Source: Gnetum montanum (lineage: Eukaryota > Streptophyta > Gnetopsida > Gnetales > Gnetaceae). From it: a DNA stretch of 64,000 nucleotides. A program made the translations under genes and the position numbers. Shown here in pieces: positions 43,755 to 56,533 of this stretch. Each line of letters begins with the position of its first letter. The stretch's first letter is position 1. The stretch is from assembly GCA_015680685.1 (NCBI GenBank), contig MNCI01029340.1, forward strand, positions 216,733 through 280,732, read 5' to 3'. The notes under the pieces were generated by a model. The model searched no databases. It saw only the letters and a list, made by a program, of their open reading frames with translations, and was not told the DNA's origin.

Positions 43755-44110
43755 TGTGGAATATACTAACTAGATGTTTCACAAAAGAATTAGACAGATC
43801 TCATCTATAAATCTATATTAACTAATATGAGATCCTATTCATGTAATTCTTATCCAATAGTTCATCCTATATTAAGAAGATCCTTAAATAAGATGATAAG
43901 GATTGTCTCCATGAAATCTGAGATTCATGCTTATCTCTCTAAATCTATTCGTGGGAGATCAAGGCCTATATAATTATAGCAACACATATTCATTAAAAAT
44001 ATAGAAGAGATATAGAAGTAAGAGAGTTTCACAATAGTATGCTTGTTCTAATAAAGTTCTTTATTTCCTTTAAGGTTAGATTGTAGATCTAGGGCCCTTT
44101 AGATTCTTCA
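43755..44110 (+). repeat. C1 3' LTR
   Basis: 356 bp, TGTGGAATAT to AGATTCTTCA, followed by ATATA. It matches 38977-39341 with scattered substitutions and short indels. Confidence 0.9.
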
Positions 44111-44359
44111 ATATATTCTACACACATACAACTATTGCTAGTTGGATCTTACATTATATTAAACAAAATCATTGAGCACATAATTACATATCATCATGAG
44201 ATGAATAATGAAATTAGAAGGTTTTATAGAGATTGATATGTAAGGTATCTTAGCATGTTTGCAATAAATTCTTGAGTTGATTTTGATTAAAATAAATATC
44301 ATACATATCCATCTAGGTTCCAAACCAAGGTCATACATTTTCTAGTAACATTGCATTAT
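44111..44359 (-). other. G0 spacer copy 1, end, and duplication junction
   Basis: Continues the spacer interrupted by C1 and matches 47766-48013. At ~44359 it switches abruptly from spacer (…ATTGCATTAT) to aORF middle sequence (…AGATCAAATAAGTAGG), which matches 35640 onward. This marks the junction of a tandem duplication of ~3.6 kb. Confidence 0.65.
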
Positions 44360-46903
44360 ATTAAGAGTAAGATCAAATAAGTAGGCTTTCAATTGTACAA
44401 ATTTGATTATTAGTTTTTTATTGAATGATGTGGCCTCTTGAAGTTGTGGCTGAATGATGATGAGCTTGTTCCTTATCTTTATAAGTGTAGATTGGATTGA
44501 TGTCATGTCTTCTAGAATATCAAAGAGATCTAGAATCGATGGTCTAATGCCCACCACTCTTTATAGTACCTCCTCATGACATGACACACTCATCCCCCAT
44601 GATCTAGTTCTTACAGAAATTTGAATATTTACCATTATATCAATGTTGAGTATTAGTGTTATAGAAATTTTAAGTGTTTTTTCAATGTGATTTGCTACCA
44701 CCTTTGTAGCTCCTACCCTTTGTATGGCATGATCATCACTATCAATCCTTTTTCCTTGTTTAATATCACTAAGAAACCTTTAGCATTTCCTAAAATTTCT
44801 AGCATTGTTTTTGATGACATGGATACTACAACTTCTCCCATGGTAGGGTTCACTTGGATAATGGCTTGACTTCATCATAAAAAGAATAGGTTAGAAAGAT
44901 CATCCTACTGCTAACTTACAATTTAGGAAACTTCATTCAAGTGGCTAATACTAGGATGATAATCTATGGATCCTCTAATAGGTGCTTGTTGTGATTCTCT
45001 CACTCTCTTATTCTTACTTCTATTCCCAATGTATCCTTGGTTGGCAAAGGTTATGTTACTTTCTTATGCCTTAGCAATGAATTTTTCTTCATTATTTCTT
45101 ATCATGACACTATGCTAGTTCTTCAAAGAGTATCATTAAAGGAGCAAGTAATCCATTCCTTTCTACATAATTCTCTAATGAGACATAAGAAGGGAAGTAT
45201 CTTCTTACCCTTCTTAGTTTTCTTGAAGAACTTCTTGTTCTCAAGAAAATGAACTAGGGTAGGTTGATAGGAAATTTTCTGCTAAGTGTAACACAAGTCT
45301 TAGTGAATAAAGATGTCATTTTTCTTGGAAATATCTTGGGGTTCAAATGGTATGCCATAATCTTGCAATAGATTCTCTCCACCTATGTAATCACATCATA
45401 TTCCTTTCTACCAACACCATAGCACTTTGAGCCCAATTTGTTTTTTTTACTCTTCGTGCTAAATTGTATAAATATCTAGAGCATGATCACTCTAATTTAC
45501 TTTAACCCATCAAACACACATTGAATCTAGATATTAAGTAATAATATTTAATATATAGAAAATAAGAAAACTAGCTACCTTCAATTAATTCAAAAAGATT
45601 ACAATTATAATAGTTTCAAAATCCTACAATCAACACTCACATACACTAAATAATATTATAGAGCATGAGGCTTTACAACCAAATAATAATCAACCTCAAT
45701 GCAAGACATAATTAAACTAGATCTCTCTTACACATAGGATTAAGATCCAACATACAACAAGAGTCATAATGATCAAAACATACACAATTGACTATGGATG
45801 TGCACACAAGATTCATGAAATCTTTCTCCCAACTATCATCCCACTTTTCATCTCATTCTCGAGTCATAAAACATGAATCACAAAATAATATTTATCAATT
45901 ACAAGATAAGGATCCTAGAAAAACCTTTCTCATGATTAACTTTCAGATTCATAGTTGTTTCCATTATTTTTCTTATCTTTTCTAGTTGTTTCCTAACTTG
46001 GAATTTTGCTAAGTCATATAGGATATCTTCTCTCTTGGTAAGATGTCTTCCTATCAACTCTATCTCTCAAAAAAGACATCTCTTCTCATGGCTATATGTC
46101 TCTTAATCACATGAGATGTTTTCTTCTAGGACAAGACATCTACTCAAAGATGCCTTCTATCTAGAAGGGATGTCTCTTTTCAAAACAAGACATTTCCACT
46201 ATTTACAAGACATTTCCCAATCACTTGAGATGTGTTTTGAGACATCTCAAAACTCAATCCATAGATCTCTTTAATCTCTAAGATATCTTCCTAGCTTCCC
46301 AAACCTATAATTAATCACTTGTAGGAATGAAAAAGAAGCTCAAAAGAGGTGTCGCTACACCAATATCTCAACCAACTTGGATCTTACATTTGGAATTTTT
46401 AGAGCCTCTAAAATGGCTTTCACTAAATAAAACATGGAGATATCCTTGATCTTGACAATTGCATCTTTTTTAGTGGTTGTTATAGAGGATATGTCTCTTC
46501 AAAGTACCACTCTAAATTGGTTAAGATTATGGGCCATAATGGTAATGCTTGCAGCTGCTTACAAACCTCCTAAGGAGTAAACTTTAAGAAGGGTCCAAAG
46601 CTAGATTCTTGAAGGATGGAACTTTGAATTTCCTTCATTCTAATCATCTTTAGGAAATCTTTGGTTAATGTGACTTCTAGGCTTGGCCTAGGTCTAAGCA
46701 CTTCACCTTACCTAGACTACCTTGTATTTGTAGTAGGAATCTCTTTAATAGATTTCATTTTTAACTCTTCCATCATTGATTTGGTTACATGTGTGACCTT
46801 TGGTTCTACTTATGGTTTCTTACACCCTCCTCTACATCCTTCTCTTAGTCATTTTCCTCCTTTGGAATGGACCATACAACTCCATAATTCTTTTATATGT
46901 CAT
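44360..46903 (-). pseudogene. G0 aORF, copy 2 (N-terminal and middle parts)
   Basis: From the ATG position at 46903 (CATCTATAATCAC context, as in G1 and G2) the decayed frame runs leftward. It is interrupted by LTR J at 45457-46388 and resumes to 44360. An open piece at 44342-44557 has ILDLFDILEDMTSIQ, aligning with VFDLLDNITATQ of G1. The region at ~45100-45330 aligns with 36380-36610 of copy 1. The C-terminal coiled coil is absent because the copy ends at the duplication junction. Confidence 0.65.
45457..46388. mobile_element. solo LTR J inside aORF, copy 2
   Basis: 932 bp from TGCTAAATTGTATAAATATC to GGATCTTACA, with G0 aORF homology on both sides. The flanks CTTCG and TTTGG are at best a decayed duplication. 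It is rich in AGATGTCT/AGACATCT motifs in both orientations (~46020-46250), like the U3 of the S1/C2 family, though overall sequence differs. The family is unassigned; it is probably a copia-type LTR. Confidence 0.6.
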
Positions 46904-49440
46904 CTATAATCACATGAATGATTTTTCATTATTTTTATTATCTTTAGGCATTATTACCCTTAATCATCCTTGAATTTTGGCATAATTTCAATTTTTTTTC
47001 CATTAGCACCTTTAAGTGATCATAGCCTATCATGTTGAAGATCCTATGGTTGCTAATATACTCTTAATTCAATCATTTCTTAGCATTAACTACCTTAATC
47101 ATTGAAAATTTTGGTTTCTAAAGTATTTGAGATTGTATGTTTCTTTCCCCCATGATGTAGAGCTCAATTCTAAGAGCTCATAAGTTTTTGAAGGGCTTGG
47201 ATTAGGTATCTTATTTACAAGATATCATGTTTGAAATGTTTGGGCTTTCTAGATTACAAAAACTCCCTTGGTAGAATGAGGAAAATGATCAAAAGATGGC
47301 TAAGTCATATGGCTATATATAATATTTTTTAAAGATGCACTAATTCTTATGTGTTTGTAATGATGTAGTAGTATTGATAAAGCTTATGTAAATGATTCAT
47401 GAAATTTTTTTTGCTAATTCCCCAAGAATTTCATGGTAAATCTAGGATTGAAAAATAGTTAAAAGAAGGGTATAAATATAAGGACACTATCAGTAGGTGT
47501 TAATATCAAGTTAGGTAGATTAGTGAAGTATAATTCATAAGAGTCAAGGTTGTCAAATGATAGTTCATGAAGTATATAGAGAAAATAAGCAAAATGGTGA
47601 TACACTTGATTAATGGAACTATGCTTGAATGACTTGGGCATGTGGAGATGATGCATAGACTAGATTTCTATGTGGATCCTTCTCAAAGAAGTCTTATACC
47701 CTAATGTCCTTGTATAACCATCAAATGGTGTTTGTAGGCATGTTGGAGATTAAATGTTGATCAAGTATATATTCTACACTTATACAACTATTACTATTAA
47801 GATCTTGTATTATATTAAAAAATAGTTAAGCACATAATTTCATGCCATAGTGAGGTGAATAATGGAATTAGAAGGAATTATAAAAATCAGGATGTGAAGT
47901 ATCTTAACATGTATGTAATAGGTTTTTATGTTGATTTTGATTAAAATGAACATTATACCTATCCATGTAGGTTTCAAACCAAGTTCATACTATTGTTAAT
48001 GATATTGCATTATGTCATCTTAGGTTGAACATCATGAGACCAACCACAACCACATGAAAACACCATCGCTCAAAAAGAGAAAATAAAATATAAGTTAATT
48101 AATTAATTGATTAATTATTAAGTTCAAGAACCCTTAGCCATTAATTAGATGAGTGCCTTTAAGCATGGGTGCATGCCTTTCTAGCCTCATAGTCAATGCT
48201 AATCCCATCAATAGTGCACTTTCAACCATGGGCAAGATGTGTTTCCAATCACATGATGAAACTAATCCAAGAGACCTTCAAATTCTTAGAAGTAGCCTAC
48301 CTTTAGGAATGAGTAACATGTCTTTCTAGTGATACCCCAAGAATATTTTTCTTATGTGAATTAATTAATTATTATGTTATCCTTACTAAAGGACTACATT
48401 TAGGCATAGAAAACATGTATTTTCAGTGATATTGTAAGGTAGAAACTTTATTAGAGAACATGCTTGTATCAAAATTAAAACATGATTAATGGTATATCCA
48501 CTTGGAGTAGAAGGTCTCATAGGAAAAACCCAAAGAATCAACAAATCCTCTTGATATCTTACCCTTTTTCATTCCCTCTTGGTGCTTCTCATTTTCTTCA
48601 AGATATAATGATCATGAGTTAATTTTTGTTGGATGTGAGAAGAATCATATTACTTTCATTATAGAAACCTCTTATTCATAGAGACTAGTGGGATGGATAA
48701 TGTGGTATCAATTCTTTACAAAATTATCTACACAACATTTTGATGGCCTAGGACATAATTCAAATAACAAAGTTATACTTTCTACAAAAACAATAATTTT
48801 TTATTAAACATTCACAATAACATTCAAAGAAAATACAAATGTTAATCATAAAACATAAAATAATCCAAATAGAATAAAATTTTATAAAAAAAAAGAAAAA
48901 ATCAAAAGAACATTATAAAATAAAAAGATACAAAATACCCTTATCATTTTCTATTTCAATATAGGATACCTTTCCCACAATTAAACTCATGGATGAGTGT
49001 TTGAAAAATGGAACACATATTTGTAGCACCATACACAATAAGTTTTCTAGTTATCACCCTTAGTGATTTACCTCTACATTTATGGTTCTAATTAATGTTT
49101 ATGATAACTAAGATTTGATCAGTTAGATATGGATATCTTGTTGGACTAAGAGGTGTTTCTATTAAAAAGGGCTAGAATGTGCTTTTTATTTTCAATTTTG
49201 GTTTTTGGATCTATGTAGTCATCTCTTTCTTTTGTATGTATGATTGAGGTAAAGTTGATCTTTTTGCAAATTTTTGATGTAATTCATTTTTAAGTGCAAC
49301 AAATGATAAGCTATTTTGATGTTTTCCTGCATGTTTTAGATGCTTTGACACTTTCTATCATTTGATGTCATCTTTTATAGTGAAAATTATATCTTTATGT
49401 TTTGGCACACATACTTGTTTTTCAAGTTTGTTGTGGGCTA
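46904..49440 (-). other. G0 spacer, copy 2 and pol-less junction
   Basis: The spacer between aORF and gag-protease. 47100-48013 repeats copy 1. 48130-48780 matches the G2 spacer (GCATGGGTGCATGCCTTTC matches 27920). From ~49000 it approaches protease-flanking sequence. No RT, RNase H or integrase motif is found, so pol was lost here. The exact deletion point is not clear. Confidence 0.55.
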
Positions 49441-49930
49441 GTGTTATAGTTGCATTTATGGTTTGAAATTTCTACCCATAATGACACCCTATATACTTGT
49501 ATATGTAATGCATAACATTTTTGGTCTCTTAACTATGCCATGTTTAGTTTCCTTAGTGATTTCCAATGGAGGGTCTAAGATTCCTAGCTTAGCATCAATG
49601 GTGATAAGTAATGTTCTTTCCACAATGATAGGAAAATATCCCTTATTATTTTTCTTGTTGATCATTAGAAAATTTACAAGATAAGTCACCCACCAATGGT
49701 GATCATCATGCTCTTAACCAATCCCAAGGAATCCTTAATAAATTAGTCTATAAGCCTTGATTTGATATTTGACTTTTTAAGTTGTGGCAAGTTCTAGGCT
49801 TTGTACATTTCATGTGAAATCAAATTAACTCTAGAACCTAGTTCTAGTAGAGCTTTTTATAATATGTTTTCTACAATATGCAAGTAAATTAGATGGCTTT
49901 CTATAGTAGTTCTTCTTCTAAAAATGTTTC
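49441..49930 (-). pseudogene. G0 protease (decayed)
   Basis: The open piece 49489-49689 has NKKNNKGYFPIIVERTLLITIDAKLGILDPPLEI and MLCITY; each segment aligns with the G1 protease tail (NCKGSFPIIMGRAWMSTMDVRLEL, IPCITY). To its right the minus strand keeps MYKAWNLPQLKKSN-like codons near 49800. The active-site region is near 49840 but too decayed to read with confidence. Confidence 0.65.
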
Positions 49931-50339
49931 CTATCTTTATCCAATTAGTAACTACATGGGTCAACATGATAGTTTGTACATTAGAATCACTTTGGTTTGA
50001 AGGTGAGTCAAATGATATCTAAGAGGTTGTTAGTATTAGGTCCATAGCTTCAAATGTCTACAAAGCTTTAGATGGGTTAGATAACCTAAATAATGGATAT
50101 TTGTAAGACTTGTACTTAAAACCACTAAATTTTTCATGTATCTACAAATTCCTAGCTCTTATGACATCTTGTTTTTATGCTTGTAGAGTAATCTTAACTT
50201 ACATAGGACAAACAAGTAGCAATGGCTTTGTAGCATGTATCTAAGGGTGCTGGTGCAAATGTGGTGCATAGGATGAAGATCCATCACATGGATTTGCAAG
50301 TCTATGGTACTTAGGAGAATAGTAGTGAATATGTTTCCC
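49931..50339 (-). pseudogene. G0 gag C-terminal part
   Basis: Decayed Pro/His-rich gag tail, cut by the insertion of copia C2; gag resumes at 56534. A small frame at 50159-50341 is part of it. Identification rests on its position between protease and the rest of gag and on similarity to the G1 gag tail. Confidence 0.5.
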
Positions 50340-51346
50340 AAATTAAAAATTCACCTTATGTGGTTCTCCAACTTGGGTATGTCCACACTTAGATGGTAGA
50401 ATCTGCACACATCTCCAAACTTTCTTTCTCAAAAATTTGGTTTGAAGGGCACCACATCATATACAAGCTCTAAGCTCTGCTTCAAAGTGTTTCATCACTA
50501 TGAAACCACTCAACCTCATAAGGTTCCAATAAGCTTAGAATGTGATTTTAAGGATCCCATAACCTTTACAAAATTAACCTCCACTTTGGAGTGTTTTGAC
50601 ACTGCAAAACCACTTAACTTAGTAAGGTGCCAAAAAGTTGAATGAGGTTGCCTTTTCCTAAGAAGCACATCAACCCCATAGGGCTACAATAAAGAGAGAA
50701 ATACGTAAGGAATGCTTACTTTACAAGTCCTTCTACTTTGAGGCTCAATAAAACATACAACCAAGCAAATGATGTTACAATGAAATGCAAGAATACAATA
50801 CCATACAATAGACAATGATTGATTTTTTTGAATAGTACTTGTACAATTCCTTTAACATCTTCTTATAGCCTTAGAGTTTCCAAAAAACCTTCAAAATTTG
50901 TGTAATGACTATCAAATGACTAGTATATATGTCTACTTTGAAGTTGGGATGTTTACCTAAGATTGATCTTAATTCAAGAAAGATGTCTCACAAGAAAATG
51001 GAATGTCTACAGTGGAACATCTACAAGGAGACATATACTCTTGGATGTAGATGTTTACTATTTTTAAGAGACATATCCTCAACTTTTGAGCTTTTTATTT
51101 TAAGGCTTTTTATTATCAATTTACCTTCTTTCTAGTCTTTAAAGCATCTTCATTTAATTTGTAGCCTTTGTTTTCATTCATGCTCTCATCTTGCCCATGT
51201 AGTCTTCATTTTGATATCTCATCATAGCTCTCATTTCCTTGAGTCCTCATATATGATTTTGGAGTTCTTATTCATGTCCTGAAAGTTCCACAATCATTCT
51301 ATTTTCTCCATTTTCCTTAAGGCTTTGACATACCAAAAGGTCAATA
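50340..51346 (-). repeat. C2 3' LTR (outer end truncated)
   Basis: About 1.0 kb, matching 55481-56533 and the reverse complement of S1. It contains several ATGTCTAC/AGACAT motifs at ~50930-51080. Its left end lacks the terminal GATCCACA and ~40 neighbouring bases. Confidence 0.85.
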
Positions 51347-51584
51347 GTCTCCACCTTATTTGTGATGTCCAAAACTTAAGAAAATGGATGAGTAGGATTC
51401 ATAAAAAATGTATTATTTTATCTTTCCATTTTTTGACAAAAACAAAAAGGATTAGAAGAGATTCCCCTAAATAAATGCTAAAGAAAAAGATACATATATA
51501 GATATATATAGTTACATTATTTTTTTTCTTTTTTTTTAGAGTCTTGAATAGCTATGTTTTATTGAAAATTTTAAAGGCAAAAAC

Positions 51585-54500
51585 TTACTTGATAGGACAA
51601 GGCCCTATCCCCATGTCCTTGCAAAGAGTAATGAGTCATTGTTCATCAAGAGGTTTGGTAAAAGCATATGCAAGTTGATTTTCTATTCCAATGAATTCTA
51701 GCTTTATATGCCCAAGTTGAGTGTGTTCTTGTATAAAGTAATGGAGAATTTTGATGTGTTTTGTATGTGAATGCTAGATTGGATTCATTGTCATATTGAT
51801 GGTGTTGTTGTTGTTGTAATAAATTGGTATAGATTCGGGGTTTACCCCTAAGTCCTTGAGTGTTTCTTTCATCCATAAAAGTTAGGCACAATAGCTTCTA
51901 GCTAAAATGTATTCATCTTCTACCATAGAAAGTGCTATGAAGGTTTGCTTTTTGGTTGTCCATGGGACAAGTCTTTTTCCTAGGAAAAAGTAATTTTGAC
52001 TTGCGCTTCAATGATCATTTGAATAACCTACCCAATTTACATCACAATATCTAGTAAGATTAAGTGGGGAATCCTTTGGATACCAAAGTTCCCAATTAGT
52101 AGTGCCTTTCAGATATTGAAAAATATGTTTAACAACCTTTAAACAGGATTATTTTGGCTTTGCTAGATATCTAGCACAAATTCCTACACTTAATGCTATG
52201 ACTAGTCTACCATCAATTAAATAAAGTAAGCTACCTATCATACCTCTATAAAGTTTGTGATCAACAAGTTTTCCTTAATCATCTTTGGCAAGCTTCAAAT
52301 TTTCTACAATAGAAATGTTCTTTACCTTAACTTCTTCCAAGTTGAATTTGAGTAGAAGATCATTGATATATTTAGTTTGAAAAATTAAGGTTCCATATTT
52401 TTTTTGATTAATTTGAAATCCAAGAAAGTTGGTGAGCTCTTCCATCATGCTCATTTCAAATTTGGATTGCATAAGATCTGCAAATTTCTTGCATAGAATT
52501 TCATTAGTTGCACCAAAAATAATATTGTCAACATAGATTTGAATAATAAGTAAGTCATTACCTTCCCTTTTGAGAAATCAAGTGACATTAGCCCTACCTC
52601 TTTTGAAGCCATTTGATGTAAGGTGATGGAAAAGTCTTTCATAGCAAGCTCTAGGAGCTTGTTTAAGTAAATAGAACACCTTCTTGATCTTAAAAACTTA
52701 ATCAGGATTAATGGGAAATATAAATCCTTCAGGTTTTTCAACATATACCTCTTCTTATATTGTCCAATTCAAAAAGGCACTTTTCATATCCATTTGATAT
52801 AGCTTGATATTTCTAATAGTAGCATATGTCGAAAGAAGTCTAATAGATTCAAGTCTAGCAATGGAACCAAAAGTCTCATCAAAATCAATTCCTTCTTGTT
52901 GATAATAGCCTTTTGCAACTAGCCTAGCTTTATTTTTAATGATATTTCCATTTTCATCGGTTTTATTTCTAAAGACCCATTTTTTCCAATAATTGATTTA
53001 TGGTTTGGTTTAGGTGTCAATTCCTACACATCATACCTAGTGAATTAATTTAGTTCATCTTGCATAGCCAAAATTCACCCTTCTTCTCCTTTTGCTTCTT
53101 TGAAGTTTCTGGGTTCTAGTTGTAAAAGATATGCTGCATAGGCACAAATTTCCTTAGTTTGACTCCTAGTGTGAATTCCAATCTTGTACTTGTCCAATTA
53201 CATCATTGAGAGAGTGTGTTCTACTAAGTCTAGGCATCTTAAGTTGAATTGGTGATATTTTCTAATGTTCATCCTCTTGCTCTTCCTCATGCTCACTATC
53301 TAAATCTGAATTTTTGTCAATTTGTACTTATGAGGCACTAGATAACTTTTGGATGGAAACTACTTCATCATAAGGTTGTGGAGAAGTAACATAATTATCA
53401 TTAATTTTAACATTAATAGTTTCTTCTATAATATTTGTTCTTTTGTTGAAGACTCTATATGCTCTACAAATGGAAGAATATCCTAAGAAAATGTCTTCAT
53501 TAGTTTTAGAATCAAATTTTCATAAGATATGTTTATCATTTAGTATATAATATTTAGAACCAAAGACATGAAAATAACCTACAAAAGGTTTTCTATTAGT
53601 TTGTAATTCATAGGGAGTTTTAGAGGTGAATAGTCTTACTAAAATTTTGTTGGAGATGTAGCAAGAAGTGTTAATTTCTTTAGCCCAAAAGTGGTAAGAA
53701 AGAGTTCTATCATGCAATATAGTTCTCCCCATTTCATTCAAGATCGTATTACTTCTTTTAGCTATACCATTTTGTTGAGGAGTTATTACAACAGAGAATT
53801 AATGGAGTATGTCATTCATTTGACAAAATTGTTTAAATTTGGCATGATTGAATTCTCCTCCATTTTTACTTTTGATGAATTTGACATGATAGCCTTTTTC
53901 TTTCTAAATATGATTACAAATTCTTAAGAAATGATCAAATACTTCATCCTTATGATATAAGAAGGCAACCCAAGTAAAACGAGAGTAATCATTAACAATG
54001 GTTAGAAAATACCTTTTCTTCCCCAAAATAAGTGTTTAAGAAGGACCAATTAGGTCCATTTGAAGTAAATCTAAGAGACATGAGGTAGATATCAATTTTT
54101 CTTATAGAACCTTACCCTTGTTTGCTTTTCCTTTTGTCATGTTTCACAGGTGTTCAAATTGAAGTCTTTAAGTTTGGGCAATCCACGAATCATTTCCTTT
54201 GTCAGTAAAGTCTAAATAATTTCTTTGTTTATGTGGTCTAACTTTCTATGCCACATATAAACATCATCTACATTACTAATCAAGCACTTGTATTCAAGGT
54301 TAGGATTATCTCCAAATACAGTAGTGTAAATATTTTCCTTTCTAGCTCCTTCTATCACAATGTTTCTAGTGGTTAAGTCTTTTATTCTACAAGTTTATTT
54401 TGAAAAAGTAACATAAAAATTTGAATCATAGAGTTGAATTACACTTAAAATATAATGCTTTAATCCTTTGACAAAGAAAAATTTATTTACAGTAGGTTGT

Positions 54501-54700
54501 CCCTTATCTTTTCCTCCTATGGTACCAATACATGTAATAGGAGCCTCTATGTCATTTCCAGAAGTAATAATTCCACAATTTTGTTATGAGAAGTATATGA
54601 AATGGGTTTTATCTCCCATCATATGTCTTGAATGGCCACTATCAATATACCACATACTTCTTTTGACTATAGAGAGAGCAACTTAAGCCATCATGTTCTA
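51585..54700 (-). pseudogene. C2 pol: protease, integrase, RT, RNase H (decayed)
   Basis: In element order, the protease WYIDSGHSRHMMGDK is at ~54650 with its DSG intact. An integrase C-terminal part is at 53741-53520 (MNEMGRTILHDRTLSYHFWAKE, TPYELQTNRKP..YFHVFGSKYY). RT runs 52840-52275 with LLKQAPRACYERL and YVDNIIFG at 52535-52524. RNase H lies at 52100-51590 (LTRYCDVNWVGYSNDH, LALSMVEDEY-like and YNNNNTINMTMNPI, ending DMGIGPCPIK). YVDN instead of YVDD would abolish the second catalytic aspartate. Multiple stops and shifts are present. Confidence 0.9.
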
Positions 54701-55470
54701 CCTCTCTTTTTACTTCCAAACTTTCTTTCCCTGCAAAGGACTTTGTCTAGGTTATTTTAAAAAGACTAAGTGTAATGTTTCATCCTAAGATAGCAATATG
54801 CCTAAAAATTTCCAAATTTATGCAATATAAATAATTTAAAGTCCTAAATCTTGTTATGTTACCAAACCTAGAACAACTTCTTGCTAAAGAATCCTTGATG
54901 CATAGATTCTTTTGCTCTTGATTGTTGGGCTTTTCTAAAGATTTATTATTTGTTTGTTCAATGGCCTTAGTTAGTATTTAAATCTCAACCATTAGGACTA
55001 AGTTTTCTTTCTTAAGATTAGAACATTCATCATTAAGAGTTACAATTCTTATCTCTTTGTCATGTAAGATATCTTTCATTTTAAAGCATAAACTTTTAAA
55101 GGAAATAATTTCATCGCAAAGAAACCAATACATTTCTTCAAAAGAGTTCTCATCTTCTTTATGATGATTCCTATGATTATTTGAATTTCCTTTCTTATCC
55201 AAATTATTATAGATATTACTAGATTTGTAGTTATGATCTCTTCTAGAGGCTATATGGCCTCTTCTATTACCTATTAAACTAAATGTAGAAGAGGGAATAA
55301 GAGACTTACCTTTAATAATGTAGTAGAGGGATTGAATATAGCACTGTAAGAAGAAATTAATGAAGCATATTATTCTATTTATCTAATTGAATCTGACACC
55401 TATTTGATGATCTAATGTTCAATGCCTCTTCCATGTTATGTTGAGTCAGCTACATGAGATTTCTAGGTCC
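54701..55470 (-). pseudogene. C2 gag remnant
   Basis: The open piece 55202-54978 has an Asn/His/Asp-rich start and a heptad-like segment (IVTLNDECSNLKKENLVLMVEI), as seen in the C-terminal half of some copia gag proteins. The N-terminal capsid part is not recognisable, so much of gag may be deleted: only ~270 bp separate this piece from the 5' LTR. Confidence 0.6.
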
Positions 55471-55480
55471 TAATACCACT

Positions 55481-56533
55481 TGTGGATCAAGAATATAGAA
55501 GGGAGGTTTGAATCAATTTTTTAAATTAAAACTTCACCTACCACACAGACACACCAAATTTTACATGGTTTTCCAGCTTTGATACATCCACACTTCGAAG
55601 GGTAGAATTCATGCACGCCTATAGAATTTGTTTCTCAAAATGTAGTTTGAAGGACACCACACCTTATATAATCTCTAAGCTCCACTCTAGAGTGTTTCAT
55701 CATTACAAGACCACTTGATCCTACAAGGTTCCAATAAGCCTAGAATGTGGTTTGAAGGATCTCACAACCTTTACAAAATTAAGCTATACTCCAAAGTATT
55801 TTGACATTGCAAAAACCACTCAACCTTGCAAGATCACAACAAGCTCAATGAGGATGCCTTCTTGCAAGAAGCACATCAACCTCATAGGGCTATAAGAAAG
55901 AGAGAAAGACAAAAGGAATGAATGTAACTAACTTTACAAATCCTTGTGCTTTGAAGCTCAATACAACTTACAACCAAGAAAATGATGATATAATGAAGAG
56001 AAAGAATGGAATATCATAGAATAGACAATGATTGATCTTCTTGTGAACAGTACTTACACAATTCCCAAGATTTTGACATCTTATTATAGCCTCTAAGTTT
56101 TTGAAAATTCCTTAGAATTTGTGCAACCATTATTAAACTGCTAGTGTAGATTGGCTTCAATTCAGGAGATATGTCTTACTAGAAAATGAAATGTCTACAG
56201 TGGGACATCTACAGGGAGACATCTACTCTTTGATGTAGACATCTACTATTTTTAAGAAATGTCTTCTCAACTTTTAAGCTCTATCTTTTGAGGCTTTCTC
56301 TTGTTAATTTTCCTTCTTACTAGTCCTTAGAGAATCTTCATTTGATATGTAGCCTTCATTTTTGTCCATGCTCTCATCTTGCCTGTGTAGTCTTCATTTT
56401 GACATCTCATCATAGATCTTATTTACTTGAGTTCTCAGATCTCATTATGGAGTTCTTATTCATGTCCTACAAATTCCACAAACATTATATTTTCTCCATT
56501 TCCTTAATATTTTAACATACCAAAAGGTCAATA
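55481..56533 (-). repeat. C2 5' LTR
   Basis: 1053 bp; on the plus strand it begins TGTGGATCAAG and ends AAAGGTCAATA. In element orientation it is followed by the primer site (TGGTATTAGGACC). It carries an AGATGTCT-type motif cluster at ~56160-56270. Confidence 0.88.

Larger units (their letters stand above)
38977..44110 (+). mobile_element. C1: Ty1/copia element
   Basis: LTRs at 38977-39341 and 43755-44110 (TGTGGAATAT to AGATTCTTC(A/G)) are flanked by a perfect ATATA (38972-38976 and 44111-44115). The primer site TTTGGTACTAGAGTAGG resembles the tRNA-iMet type. Order on the plus strand is gag, protease, integrase, RT, RNase H, which identifies Ty1/copia. Stops and frameshifts are frequent, and the second half of RT, including the YVDD region, is missing between ~43180 and 43250. 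It interrupts the spacer of G0. Confidence 0.93.
50340..56533 (-). mobile_element. C2: Ty1/copia element
   Basis: Minus-strand element with LTRs at 50340-51346 (3') and 55481-56533 (5'). LTR starts are TATTGACCTTTTGG, a decayed TGTTGACC, and the intact end is GATCCACA. The primer site AGTGGTATTAGGACC fits tRNA-iMet, and AAGGTGGAGAC abuts the 3' LTR as polypurine tract. Gag, protease, integrase, RT and RNase H follow in copia order. The outer ~40 bp of the 3' LTR are missing, so no target duplication is visible. It splits the gag of G0. S1 at 32182 is a solo LTR of the same family. Confidence 0.9.
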
